A DNA stretch of 64,000 bases, taken from positions 1 through 64,000 of the forward strand of contig CAKQTZ010000012.1 in assembly GCA_934277375.1 (NCBI GenBank), written 5' to 3'. The notes beneath the pieces were generated by a model. It was not told the origin of the DNA. It searched no databases and saw only the letters and a list, made by a program, of their open reading frames with translations. Numbering within the stretch: position 1 is the first letter of the stretch; each line of letters begins with the position of its first letter. The DNA comes from an uncultured Coprococcus sp. (GTDB taxonomy: Bacteria; Bacillota; Clostridia; Lachnospirales; Lachnospiraceae). Of the stretch, positions 51,289 through 59,877 are shown piece after piece. The position numbers and the translations under genes were made by a program.

Positions 51289-51830
51289 GGTCTGAATGTC
51301 CTGAGTGCCTCTATAGTCTTGTTGATCAATTCATCAAGTGACCAACCAAGCATATCTGCACCTCTCTCGATGACCTCTCTGGAGCATCCCGCAGCAAATC
51401 CCTTGCTCTTGTATTTCTTCTTAACTGACTTGAGTTCGAGATCCTGAACGCTCTTTGATGGTCTCATGAGTGTGACTGCTCCGATAAGTCCTGTGAGCTC
51501 GTCCACAGCATAGAGAACCTTCTCCATCTCATGTTCTGGTTTTATGTCAACCGTGATGCCATAGCCATGGCTTGCCGTCGCGTGTATGATTCTCTCGTCA
51601 ACACCGTGCTCTCTCATGATCTCCTGGGACTTGATGCAGTGCTGCTCAGGATACTGCTCAAAGTCAAGGTCGTGAAGCAGTCCGACTATTCCCCAGAACT
51701 CTTCCTCATCGCCATAACCAAGCTCCCTTGCAAAATATTTCATAGTTTCCTCTACGATCTGTGCATGCTCCAGATGAAACTCATCCTTATTGTACTCTGT
51801 GAGTAATTCCCACGCTTCTTCTCTTGTCAT
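51285..51830 (-). CDS. HD domain (HDIG) hydrolase
   Basis: A protein of 181 residues with an HDIG-type phosphohydrolase domain. 'LEHAQIVEETMKYFA' (about 19-33) gives the first His, 'GIVGLLHDLDFEQ' (about 47-59) the HD pair, 'HCIKSQEIMREHG' (about 64-76) and 'IIHATASHGYGI' (about 81-92) further His residues, and 'YAVDELTGLIGA' (about 106-117) the final Asp. The substrate is unknown. CAGGAGG precedes the ATG. It is translationally coupled to the SLC13 permease gene. Confidence 0.85.
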   Translation of the reverse strand: MTREEAWELLTEYNKDEFHLEHAQIVEETMKYFARELGYGDEEEFWGIVGLLHDLDFEQYPEQHCIKSQEIMREHGVDERIIHATASHGYGITVDIKPEHEMEKVLYAVDELTGLIGAVTLMRPSKSVQDLELKSVKKKYKSKGFAAGCSREVIERGADMLGWSLDELINKTIEALRTFRP

Positions 51831-51945
51831 CTTTTATCCTCCTGATATTATATAGTAGTAAATTTATTTTCTTGCATATCTTTTCATTTTACGCAAAAAA
51901 AATTCACACGCCTCTGATTCAGTTTCAAACAATTTAATACCATAT

Positions 51946-53253
51946 CTATCTAAGCCGTGCAGGTCTGCACACACGTGCCGACATCTGTTCCTTAAGTTCT
52001 GTAATCTTTGCGGCACACGTCGTCAGATTCGCCGCAGCATTTTCAGGCTTCATCGCCTTTCTCACCTGCTCCGGATCACTGTCATCTATCCCAAGCACAT
52101 TGTTTACCGCATAGCACTCGTTGAACACTCCTTCTTTGACGCATTTCTCCGCGCCATCTCCAAGACATCCTCCTATGGCGATCACATATTTGCCGTGTTT
52201 CTTCGCAAGCTTTGCGACTCCCGATGGAGTCTTGCCCATCATGGTCTGGACATCTATCCTGCCCTCACCGGTTATGATTGTATCTGCCCACTGCACATCG
52301 GTCTCAAGGCCTGTCTCTGACAATACAATATCTGTTCCTGACATAAGTTTTCCTCTGAGGAACATGAGAAATGCATATCCAAGTCCTCCTGCTGCACCAG
52401 CACCTGGCGTATATCTGTTTGCAGCTAATGCCGTATCGGATATTCCTGGCAACTCCATCTTCTCCGCCACATCGGCATATCTCTCCATATATCCATCCAT
52501 AGCCAGAACCATCTCAGCATCCGCACCCTTCTGCGGTGCAAATACACGACTGCATCCCATCTCACCTACAAGGGGATTTGTCACGTCACATGCAATACGA
52601 AATGTACAGTGCATTAACTTTGATGCAAATTCCACTTCGCCATCACCTGTCACACTAGAAACACCAGATTCTTTCCGGTCAGGAATATTGTCAATGCCAG
52701 ACATGCCATCCAGTCTGATGATACGCTCCAGGACGCCAAGTCCCGCCGCTCCATATGGCACATCCTTCCCATCCGCATCAAGACAGGAAAATCCAAGTGC
52801 CTGAAGCATTCCGATACCACCATCATTCGTCGCGCTTCCTCCAATTCCGATGATAAATCTCTCACAGCCCTTTGAGACCGCATCTCTTATCATCTCACCG
52901 ACGCCGTAAGTTGTAGTGTGCATAGGATCTCTCTGCTCCTCCGGTACAAGCGGAAGTCCCGCGGCAGCCGCCATCTCCATGACGGCAGTCCGCCCGTCCG
53001 CGGCATCGTATATCGTATATTCCGCGGTGATCTTATCACCAATCGGCCCGGTCACAGAACATTTCTCCCTGCTGACGCCGTCTCTTCCATATATAAGAGC
53101 ATCAGTAGTGCCCTCTCCGCCATCAGCCACAGGACGTACCCTGACCTCTGTATCCGGCAATATTGACTTTATTCCTTTTTTTATGGCATTCCCCGCTTCA
53201 AGACTCGTCATGCTTCCCTTGAAGGAGTCAACCGCCACAAGTATTTTCTTCAT
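51946..53253 (-). CDS. Glycerate kinase (GlxK/GarK family)
   Basis: A protein of 435 residues of glycerate kinase type II, which phosphorylates glycerate to 2- or 3-phosphoglycerate. Motifs are 'VAVDSFKGSMTSLEAGNAI' (6-24), 'VADGGEGTTDAL' (about 42-53), 'IIGIGGSATNDGGIGMLQALG' split about 139-159, 'LVGEMGCSRVFAPQKGA' (about 228-244) and 'IITGEGRIDVQTMMGKTPSGVA' split about 335-356. It is about 50 residues longer than usual because of an insertion near 190-215 and a basic C-terminal tail. GGAG precedes the ATG. It is a single gene. Confidence 0.9.
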   Translation of the reverse strand: MKKILVAVDSFKGSMTSLEAGNAIKKGIKSILPDTEVRVRPVADGGEGTTDALIYGRDGVSREKCSVTGPIGDKITAEYTIYDAADGRTAVMEMAAAAGLPLVPEEQRDPMHTTTYGVGEMIRDAVSKGCERFIIGIGGSATNDGGIGMLQALGFSCLDADGKDVPYGAAGLGVLERIIRLDGMSGIDNIPDRKESGVSSVTGDGEVEFASKLMHCTFRIACDVTNPLVGEMGCSRVFAPQKGADAEMVLAMDGYMERYADVAEKMELPGISDTALAANRYTPGAGAAGGLGYAFLMFLRGKLMSGTDIVLSETGLETDVQWADTIITGEGRIDVQTMMGKTPSGVAKLAKKHGKYVIAIGGCLGDGAEKCVKEGVFNECYAVNNVLGIDDSDPEQVRKAMKPENAAANLTTCAAKITELKEQMSARVCRPARLR

Positions 53254-53323
53254 AATAACTCCTGTCTACGTATTGCTTTTGTATATTATAATACCATATG
53301 CCATTTTTGCACACAAAAAGTAA

Positions 53324-53360
53324 GGCGTACACAAAACTGTTGTTATGTTCTGTATACGCC
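53324..53360 (-). terminator. Surface-protein gene terminator
   Basis: On the minus strand GGCGTATACAGAAC (53347-53360) pairs with GTTTTGTGTACGCC (53324-53337) through 14 pairs including two G-T, followed by TTACTTTTTG. Confidence 0.75.
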
Positions 53361-53386
53361 CTGTTGTTCAAAAGGAAGTAATTAAG

Positions 53387-55636
53387 CTATTTTACTTTAA
53401 CTGATTTCACCTTGCTCCACGCCGAGTAACATGTCACCGACTTTCCATTTATCTTCACTGTCCTGTAGGTCCTCACGCGTGCATAATATATCTTTCCACT
53501 CGCAAGCTTCCTGACACTTGCTCTGATAGTCTTGTTCTTACTTACAGTTTTTATCTTTGTGCCACCCCTGAAGTTTTTATTTGCACAATACTGTAGCTGG
53601 TAACCCGTTGTCTGTGTCATCTGCTTGTTCCATCTGACTGTCATACTGCCCTTGCCAGATGCAGCTGCAGCAATGGAGGTTCCCTTCGGATTGATTGTAA
53701 AATAAATCGTCTTTGAATCTTTATATTTACTTCCGCACAATGTGACTTTGACCGCATATTTTCCTACATTTTTTCTTCCAGCACTATAAATAACCTTATA
53801 GTCTTTGTTCTTTACAAGAGCTTTGCCCTTCGAATCCTTTACAATGACCGAGGGTGTTCTGACCTTTCCATTATATACACATGAAGTTACATTTAACCTG
53901 ACTGTAGAAGCTTTTGATATCTTTGATGTCGAAAGCTTTTTGCCGCAGGACTTACATGTTGTGGTGATAACTCCATCCTTTGATATGGTCGCCTTTGTTG
54001 TCACTGTGCTTACCTTTGCCGCATGCTTACATTTCGGATTGATTGTAAAATAAATCGTCTTTGAATCTTTATATTTACTTCCGCACAATGTGACTTTGAC
54101 CGCATATTTTCCTACATTTTTTCTTCCAGCACTATAAATAACCTTATAGTCTTTGTTCTTTACAAGAGCTTTGCCCTTCGAATCCTTTACAATGACCGAG
54201 GGTGTTCTGACCTTTCCATTATATACACATGAAGTTACATTTAACCTGACTGTAGAAGCTTTTGATATCTTTGATGTCGAAAGCTTTTTGCCGCAGGACT
54301 TACATGTTGTGGTGATAACTCCATCCTTTGATATGGTCGCCTTTGTTGTCACTGTGCTTACCTTTGCCGCATGCTTACATTCAGGTTTTGTCTTTGCTGT
54401 GAGAACTGCAGACTTGGCATCGCTGTATACTTTATAAAGTCCCTTTATATACTCCAGTTTACCTGAAATCTTATAACCCTGTGACAATAAATAATCAGAA
54501 TCATAAAACTGAACATCTGTGAATTTCACATTATCCTTAGACTTTTCAACCATACAGTACGACATAACATTTCCATATTTATCCGTCACATCTCCGAGTT
54601 CACCTTTGATATCATACTTAAAATTTTCAAACTCTTTATAACTATCATCTATTGCATCACGCATGAAAATACACCGGTCACCAGTATTCTGATCAATATA
54701 TACTTTTGCTGGCATAGTTGATTTGTATGAATATCCATTTACGTTTTCTTCCGTATCTGTATAACCGTACTTTTCCGGATCAAAAATTCCATCAGCGGCA
54801 TCAACTTCACGCATATAATATTTGTCAGTATATCCAGGCATCAGCATAAGTTCATATAACGTGTATCCCTTGACATTTTCTGCCTTTATGCTGCCATCAT
54901 TGTTATAGTAAGTCCTGACATAATCTTCTACTGTATATTTTTTCCCATTATCACCCTTTGTATATACGTGACAATCATGCGAATTCTCCAGGTCAACAAT
55001 AATCGCCTGTATTTCATCGTACCTCATCTCGGACGCCTGCTCCTTTTTCAGACCAGTAAGTCCATTCACAACAAAGCAATCAGTAACAGCTGTATAATCA
55101 GCCAAAACCAAAAGTCCATTTGTTTTACCTGCAGCTACATGCACCTCTGCATTTCCGCTTATCCTAAAATAAGACTTTGTTCCCTCCGGCTGTAGTACTA
55201 TGCCATCTGACATCTTTTGTTTCTCATTAACATATAACTTACCATCACCAATGATCTCAACCGAACCGCCATATCCATATCCCCAGGCACACAACATACC
55301 TATATGGCTTGTTCCCACCAGTTTAATCTTGAAATTGTCTCCCATCATATTCATGCTGAGCATATAGTCTGGCATATTACAATTGGTGAGTGTCAGTGTA
55401 TTTGTACTTTTGTCATAAACTGCACCTTTAACACTTGTCGCCGTTCCTTCCTGTGGAGTTCTGAAACTGTACACATATATAATGTCAGCTTTCTCCGAAT
55501 TGTAGAACTGAACATATGCATAGCTATCTTCCTCATCCTCACATGGTCCATTGTTTGCGGCCATCGCCGTAACACCACCCGCCATCAGAATAAAAATAAG
55601 CGACAGCAGAAATGTCAGTCTTCTGAAATGCTTCAT
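53387..55636 (-). CDS. Secreted surface protein with tandem duplicated repeat domain and FN3-like C-terminus
   Basis: A protein of 749 residues. The signal peptide covers residues 1-27, with cleavage likely after A-M-A. Residues about 30-410 are a mixed extracellular region with Tyr/Asp-rich stretches that I do not recognise. Two identical 116-residue repeats follow (about 418-533 and 534-649). Each has a C-K-H...C-K-S-C-G zinc- or disulfide-like motif ('TTTCKSCGKKLS') and an Ig-like domain ('VRTPSVIVKDSKGKAL', 'YKVIYSAGRKNVGKYAVKV'). The last 95 residues resemble fibronectin type III ('GYQLQYCANKNFRGG'). There is no LPXTG or transmembrane anchor. ATG at 55636 follows GGGGGA. An adhesion or fibre role is inferred only. 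Confidence 0.75.
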   Translation of the reverse strand: MKHFRRLTFLLSLIFILMAGGVTAMAANNGPCEDEEDSYAYVQFYNSEKADIIYVYSFRTPQEGTATSVKGAVYDKSTNTLTLTNCNMPDYMLSMNMMGDNFKIKLVGTSHIGMLCAWGYGYGGSVEIIGDGKLYVNEKQKMSDGIVLQPEGTKSYFRISGNAEVHVAAGKTNGLLVLADYTAVTDCFVVNGLTGLKKEQASEMRYDEIQAIIVDLENSHDCHVYTKGDNGKKYTVEDYVRTYYNNDGSIKAENVKGYTLYELMLMPGYTDKYYMREVDAADGIFDPEKYGYTDTEENVNGYSYKSTMPAKVYIDQNTGDRCIFMRDAIDDSYKEFENFKYDIKGELGDVTDKYGNVMSYCMVEKSKDNVKFTDVQFYDSDYLLSQGYKISGKLEYIKGLYKVYSDAKSAVLTAKTKPECKHAAKVSTVTTKATISKDGVITTTCKSCGKKLSTSKISKASTVRLNVTSCVYNGKVRTPSVIVKDSKGKALVKNKDYKVIYSAGRKNVGKYAVKVTLCGSKYKDSKTIYFTINPKCKHAAKVSTVTTKATISKDGVITTTCKSCGKKLSTSKISKASTVRLNVTSCVYNGKVRTPSVIVKDSKGKALVKNKDYKVIYSAGRKNVGKYAVKVTLCGSKYKDSKTIYFTINPKGTSIAAAASGKGSMTVRWNKQMTQTTGYQLQYCANKNFRGGTKIKTVSKNKTIRASVRKLASGKIYYARVRTYRTVKINGKSVTCYSAWSKVKSVKVK
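53685..54382. repeat. Perfect 348-bp tandem duplication inside the surface-protein gene
   Basis: Sequence at 53685-54034 recurs at 54033-54382 with an offset of 348 bp, and I see no difference between the copies. The unit is 116 codons, so the reading frame is kept. Perfect identity at synonymous sites indicates a very recent duplication or ongoing copy-number change. Confidence 0.93.
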
Positions 55637-55832
55637 AGTCATTCCCCCTTCTATGATATTCTTCGTTAACTGTAGATATAGAATGTTTCCACACCTGTTT
55701 CATATCATAGAGTATAGTAATCTGCTGCCGTTTTGATAACGTTACATATGTCTCAATATACATCTCTTATCTAATTCTTCCCATAATTCATCACTTATTT
55801 CTATCCAAAATGACTATTTGTACCAGACATCG

Positions 55833-57299
55833 CTACTCATGCCATCCATAATAATACTGAATAAGGCCTACCCTTGTCTTTGTTCCAGTCTTTTCATTCA
55901 TGGATGATATATGCCTGTAAAGGGATGCCCTTGATATGTAGAGCTCATCCGCTATATCCTGTACACTGCCGTCAGATACGAGAAGCTTCTGCAATACCTC
56001 CCGCTCACGCCCTGTGAGATGATGCGTATCTGCAAAGCGTTCAAAATCAACCTCAACCCTTGCGTTAGAATTATCCGCCGATTTCGTCACTTTTTCTTCA
56101 TCATATCGTCTGTATTGTTTCTTCTGGAGATTTTCAAGCACAAATACCGCAATGCTTATAAGTACGAGCAACAATATTACCACCACACTCATAACCATGA
56201 TTCCGGGAGGATCCATCAGCATATATGATATTATCCCCACAATCCCCGCACCAATGTTGTTGACTGCCCTTCCTGCGCCTGTCAAAAGTGACGGCCACCT
56301 CACACCATAGGATACATATATAAATCCTGTTGTAAAATACACAGCAAAGAACCCTGCTGCGAGATAAAAAACGATAAGTCCTATGATAAATGTGCCGCCG
56401 AACTCTATTATCAACATTGCAATGACAGACAATACAGTAACACAATACATCATCTGATTCATGAATCGCTGATCCTTTATATCAAACAGGAAACCAGCCA
56501 CAATTCCGCTAAGTGCAAGGAACAGTCTTGGCCACTGCCCCACATCAGCTCCCCCCTCCGCGTGAACAAGTGTAACAACATTGTCCAAAGCCGAAAATAT
56601 AAATGTCATAAGGAGAATTACCACTCCCAGGACCACTGCCACAGAACTGCTATCAGCATTGGTTTTATCACATTTTTCTCGGCAATCCTGTATATAATGC
56701 GTGTTTACCATACTGCTATCTTCTGTGCATACGTCACTTTCCAACAAAAGTATCACTGTCAGCGCCACTATGGCAAATGAGAACGTAACCACACGCAATA
56801 CTACGCTTCCTATAAAATTGTAATTGATATACTGCATGAGCAGTCCAAATGCATATGATATTCCCACTGTGACCGTAAGATGCTTTCTGTCTGTATACTC
56901 ACGGCTCACAGTATAATATACGCCTCCCCCTGTAGCACCACACACCACAAAAAACGCTATGCCATATGCCAATATCAGCTTTTCTGATCCAGTTATTATT
57001 CCTACAAGGCTTAAAACTCCCACTATATTTAAACCAACAAGCACTATCTGGGTGGTTTTTCTGCCAAGGCTTCTCTCAAACAAAGCATATATGAATATTC
57101 CCGCCACACTGGCCAGCAAAATCACACTCTGATACAGCAAAACTCTCCTGGCATCCACCACTTCCGCTGCCCTGCTATCAAAGAAAAATTCCACTCCAAG
57201 AAATATAAAGCTGAACAATGCAAGTGCAATAATGCTTTTGATATGAGCTGCATCCAATCTATTATCATTTCCTTTATTTTCCCCATTATCACATGACAT
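55833..57299 (-). CDS. Membrane LuxR-type transcriptional regulator with 12-TM MFS-like sensor
   Basis: A protein of 488 residues. Twelve hydrophobic helices occupy about residues 15-385, arranged like an MFS carrier with a central loop of about 35 polar residues. After a cytoplasmic linker comes a LuxR/GerE helix-turn-helix (about 420-485): 'LTGREREVLQKLLVSDGSV' and 'IADELYISRASLYRHISSM'. Regulators of this design are common in some gut Actinobacteria and occur in Clostridia; they may sense small molecules in the membrane. No target is evident. It is divergent from csoR, with a CsoR operator in the shared 144-base gap. Confidence 0.85.
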   Translation of the reverse strand: MSCDNGENKGNDNRLDAAHIKSIIALALFSFIFLGVEFFFDSRAAEVVDARRVLLYQSVILLASVAGIFIYALFERSLGRKTTQIVLVGLNIVGVLSLVGIITGSEKLILAYGIAFFVVCGATGGGVYYTVSREYTDRKHLTVTVGISYAFGLLMQYINYNFIGSVVLRVVTFSFAIVALTVILLLESDVCTEDSSMVNTHYIQDCREKCDKTNADSSSVAVVLGVVILLMTFIFSALDNVVTLVHAEGGADVGQWPRLFLALSGIVAGFLFDIKDQRFMNQMMYCVTVLSVIAMLIIEFGGTFIIGLIVFYLAAGFFAVYFTTGFIYVSYGVRWPSLLTGAGRAVNNIGAGIVGIISYMLMDPPGIMVMSVVVILLLVLISIAVFVLENLQKKQYRRYDEEKVTKSADNSNARVEVDFERFADTHHLTGREREVLQKLLVSDGSVQDIADELYISRASLYRHISSMNEKTGTKTRVGLIQYYYGWHE

Positions 57300-57394
57300 A
57301 TGTTGTTCATCTCCCGTTTATCCATTTATATATGTTAAAGATAATATAGCGCTGGATTTTTGTCAAAATATAAAGTATGATAATTCATAATACC

Positions 57395-57412
57395 GATACC
57401 CCCTGGAGTATC
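57395..57412. promoter_or_regulatory. CsoR operator upstream of csoR
   Basis: An 18-bp inverted repeat GATAC-n-CC...GG-n-GTATC, 32 bases before the csoR start codon. It belongs to the same family as the two sites before the ATPase gene and suggests autoregulation. Confidence 0.7.
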
Positions 57413-57443
57413 AGCGCGATCGAATCAAAGGAGGATGTTATAT

Positions 57444-57719
57444 ATGAGACAGTGTATGGATGCGGATAATCTTCACCGCAGGCTCAAGAAGATCATAGGT
57501 CAGGTTCAGGCAATAGATAAGATGATAGACGAGGACGTTCCATGTGAAGATGTCCTTGCCCAGATAAATGCAGCAAAATCGGCACTTCACAAGGCAGGCC
57601 AGGTGGTCCTTGAAGGACATATCAAGCACTGTGTGAGAGACGGAATCGAGCACGGAGACGCAGACAAGACCATCGAGAGCTTTACAAAAGCCGTTGAGAG
57701 ATTTGCAAACATGTCATAG
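57444..57719 (+). CDS. csoR: CsoR family metal-sensing repressor
   Basis: A protein of 91 residues, all-helical CsoR/RcnR fold. The metal ligands of copper CsoR are present: C34 in 'DVPCEDV', H59 and C63 in 'LEGHIKHCV' (spacing H-x3-C). The opening 'LHRRLKKIIGQVQAIDKMI' is the DNA-contact helix. This C-H-C pattern binds Cu(I) in characterised CsoR proteins; RcnR or FrmR would have different residues at the N-terminus. ATG at 57444 has GGAGG 8-9 bases upstream. It is separated from the P-type ATPase by its own terminator, so both have independent CsoR-controlled promoters. Confidence 0.9.
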   Translation: MRQCMDADNLHRRLKKIIGQVQAIDKMIDEDVPCEDVLAQINAAKSALHKAGQVVLEGHIKHCVRDGIEHGDADKTIESFTKAVERFANMS

Positions 57720-57756
57720 CCATATTGATCTATATCTGCTGATCTTTTCTTTATAT

Positions 57757-57810
57757 CAAAACACCGGCAAAGATGAGAATTATTCATCATATGGCGGTGT
57801 TTTGTTTTTT
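57757..57810 (+). terminator. csoR terminator
   Basis: AAAACACCG pairs with CGGTGTTTT, with an inner ATGA/TCAT stem and AT-rich loop, followed by a long T run ending at 57810. Confidence 0.75.
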
Positions 57811-57815
57811 TGCCA

Positions 57816-57870
57816 TTGACAACCTATACCCCCATAGGTATAATCCAGTTGTTGATACCCATACGGGTAT
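57816..57870 (+). promoter_or_regulatory. P-type ATPase promoter with two CsoR operators
   Basis: A fully consensus promoter, TTGACA (57816-57821), 17 bp, TATAAT (57839-57844). Operator 1, TATACC-CCCATA-GGTATA (57825-57842), fills the spacer and enters the -10. Operator 2, ATACCC-ATAC-GGGTAT (57855-57870), covers the start-site region. Bound CsoR would block polymerase directly. Both match the T-A-C-C-C...G-G-G-T-A dyad typical of CsoR. Confidence 0.82.
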
Positions 57871-57890
57871 AGGCAGAAAGGAGTATGCTT

Positions 57891-59777
57891 ATGAAAAAGA
57901 TTACAGATAAGATTGAATGGTTCATGGATCTCGGCGGTACAAAAAAAGATGTCACATTTCTCGTGATATCGGGAATTGCACTCATACTAAGCCTGTGCAA
58001 GATACAGCCATTTCCATTTGACATTGCATGGGTTGCCATCATACTGTGCGGCGTACCTATCATCATGGAGGCTGTCATCGGACTTGTGACAGCATTTGAC
58101 ATAAAGGCGGACGTGCTCGTATCCCTGGCACTCATAGCCTCAGTTATAATAGGGGAACATTTTGCAGCAGGCGAAGTTGCATTTATCATGCAGATAGGTG
58201 GGCTCCTTGAGGAGCTTACAGTCGCAAAGGCCAGAGCAGGCATCGAAAAGCTTGTTCATCTGACTCCACAGACAGCCCATCTTCTACTGTCCGACGGAAC
58301 AGAGAAGGTCATCCCTGCTGAAGAAGTAAAGTGTGACAGCATCCTGAGAGTCCGCCCGGGCGAAACTGTTCCCGTGGATGGCGTGATCGTAACCGGACAG
58401 ACATCTATCAACCAGGCCGTCATGACCGGTGAATCAATGCCCGTGGACAAATTTCCTGGCGATGAGGTTTCCTCCGGTACTGTAAACCAGTTCGGTACAT
58501 TTGACATGAGAGCGACGAAAGTCGGCGAGGACAGCTCGATACAGAGAATGATACGCCTCGTACAGTCAGCTGATGCCGGCAAAGCCAAGATCGTGGGACT
58601 TGCAGACAGATGGGCTACATGGATAGTTGTAATTGCACTTACCGCAGCAGCCCTCACTTGGCTTATCAGTGGTGAGATCATAAGAGCCGTCACCATACTG
58701 GTAGTCTTCTGTCCATGTGCTCTCGTGCTTGCAACTCCTACAGCCATCATGGCAGCAATAGGCAATGCCACCAAACACGGCTTTCTTGTCCGTGAGGGCG
58801 ATGCACTGGAAAGGCTTGCAAAGGTCAGCAGGATAACATTTGACAAGACGGGAACTCTTACCTGGGGAAAGCCAGAGGTAGTGGCTGTAAAGAGCACAAC
58901 ATCTGCCATGTCTGACGATGAGCTCTACAGATACACTGCTTCCATAGAAAGCTTCTCCGAGCATCCTCTTGGAAAGGCGATAGTAAACTGTTACAAGAAA
59001 TCATCTAATGGAAACATGGCCGAAGTAAAAGATTTCCATATGATTCCCGGACAGGGCGTATCCGCCATATCCGATCAGACCAGCTTTCTCGCCGGAAATG
59101 AAAAGATGATGACTGAAAATGGAATATCAATACCATCAAATATAAACAGCGAAATCAATGAATACCTGTCAAAGGGATGTACCGTGACCCTTGTTGCCGC
59201 AGGTGGTATATTTGCCGGATATATAGCACTGTCCGACAAACTCAGGGATGAGAGCATACCTATGATCAGTAAGCTTTCCGGAATTGGTGTGACACCTGTG
59301 CTTCTGACCGGGGACAACGACAATGCTGCCCGTGCCATAGCTGCATCTGCAGGCATATCCGAGGTTCACTCCAACTGTCTTCCAGAGACTAAGCTGCCGG
59401 TAATCGATGAATACCAGTCACAGGGAATATCTGTATGCATGATAGGTGACGGAATCAACGACGCCCCGGCCCTGAAAAAGGCGAATGTTGGAATCGCCAT
59501 GGGCGGAGTCGGAAGCGACATAGCCGTTGATGCCGCCGACATAGCGCTTGTTAACGATGACATAAAAGAGCTTCCACATCTGCTTGCTCTGTCAAAGCGT
59601 ATGATGGTGACCATTAAATGTAATCTTACATTCTCCATGGCGTTAAACTTCCTTGCAATCATACTCGCCATTACCGGCGTACTCAATCCGGTTGTCGGTG
59701 CACTTGTACATAACTGTGGTTCCGTGCTCGTAATAATCAACTCGGCACTGCTGTTGCACTGGAAAAAGAAACAATAG
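57891..59777 (+). CDS. Heavy-metal translocating P1B-type ATPase
   Basis: A protein of 628 residues. It has 'TGESMPVDK' in the actuator domain (about 182-190), the metal-path motif C-P-C in 'VVFCPCALVLATP' (about 276-288), the phosphorylation motif DKTGTLT (about 320-326), the P1B-specific His-Pro in 'SEHPLGKAIV' (about 360-369) and 'GDGINDAPALKKA' (about 519-531). There is no N-terminal heavy-metal-binding domain or His/Cys-rich tail. The last helix has 'HNCGSVLVIINSALLL' rather than the M-x2-S-S of Cu pumps or the D-x-G of Zn pumps, so specificity is uncertain. CsoR control points to Cu(I) or another thiophilic metal. Confidence 0.88.
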   Translation: MKKITDKIEWFMDLGGTKKDVTFLVISGIALILSLCKIQPFPFDIAWVAIILCGVPIIMEAVIGLVTAFDIKADVLVSLALIASVIIGEHFAAGEVAFIMQIGGLLEELTVAKARAGIEKLVHLTPQTAHLLLSDGTEKVIPAEEVKCDSILRVRPGETVPVDGVIVTGQTSINQAVMTGESMPVDKFPGDEVSSGTVNQFGTFDMRATKVGEDSSIQRMIRLVQSADAGKAKIVGLADRWATWIVVIALTAAALTWLISGEIIRAVTILVVFCPCALVLATPTAIMAAIGNATKHGFLVREGDALERLAKVSRITFDKTGTLTWGKPEVVAVKSTTSAMSDDELYRYTASIESFSEHPLGKAIVNCYKKSSNGNMAEVKDFHMIPGQGVSAISDQTSFLAGNEKMMTENGISIPSNINSEINEYLSKGCTVTLVAAGGIFAGYIALSDKLRDESIPMISKLSGIGVTPVLLTGDNDNAARAIAASAGISEVHSNCLPETKLPVIDEYQSQGISVCMIGDGINDAPALKKANVGIAMGGVGSDIAVDAADIALVNDDIKELPHLLALSKRMMVTIKCNLTFSMALNFLAIILAITGVLNPVVGALVHNCGSVLVIINSALLLHWKKKQ

Positions 59778-59803
59778 AGATCCTATATAAGAACATTATA
59801 TAT

Positions 59804-59836
59804 GGCCGGTCATACTGCTTATATGACCGGCCTTTT
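59804..59836 (+). terminator. P-type ATPase terminator
   Basis: GGCCGGTCAT (59804-59813) pairs perfectly with ATGACCGGCC (59823-59832), followed by TTTTGC. Confidence 0.82.
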
Positions 59837-59877
59837 GCATTATCTACTATAATTGAATTACTATATTCAATTATCGT

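Noticed and set aside
53685..54382. CRISPR or insertion sequence as the source of the long direct repeat
   Set aside because: The repeat is a single 348-bp in-frame tandem unit inside a coding sequence with no spacers, transposase or terminal inverted repeats.
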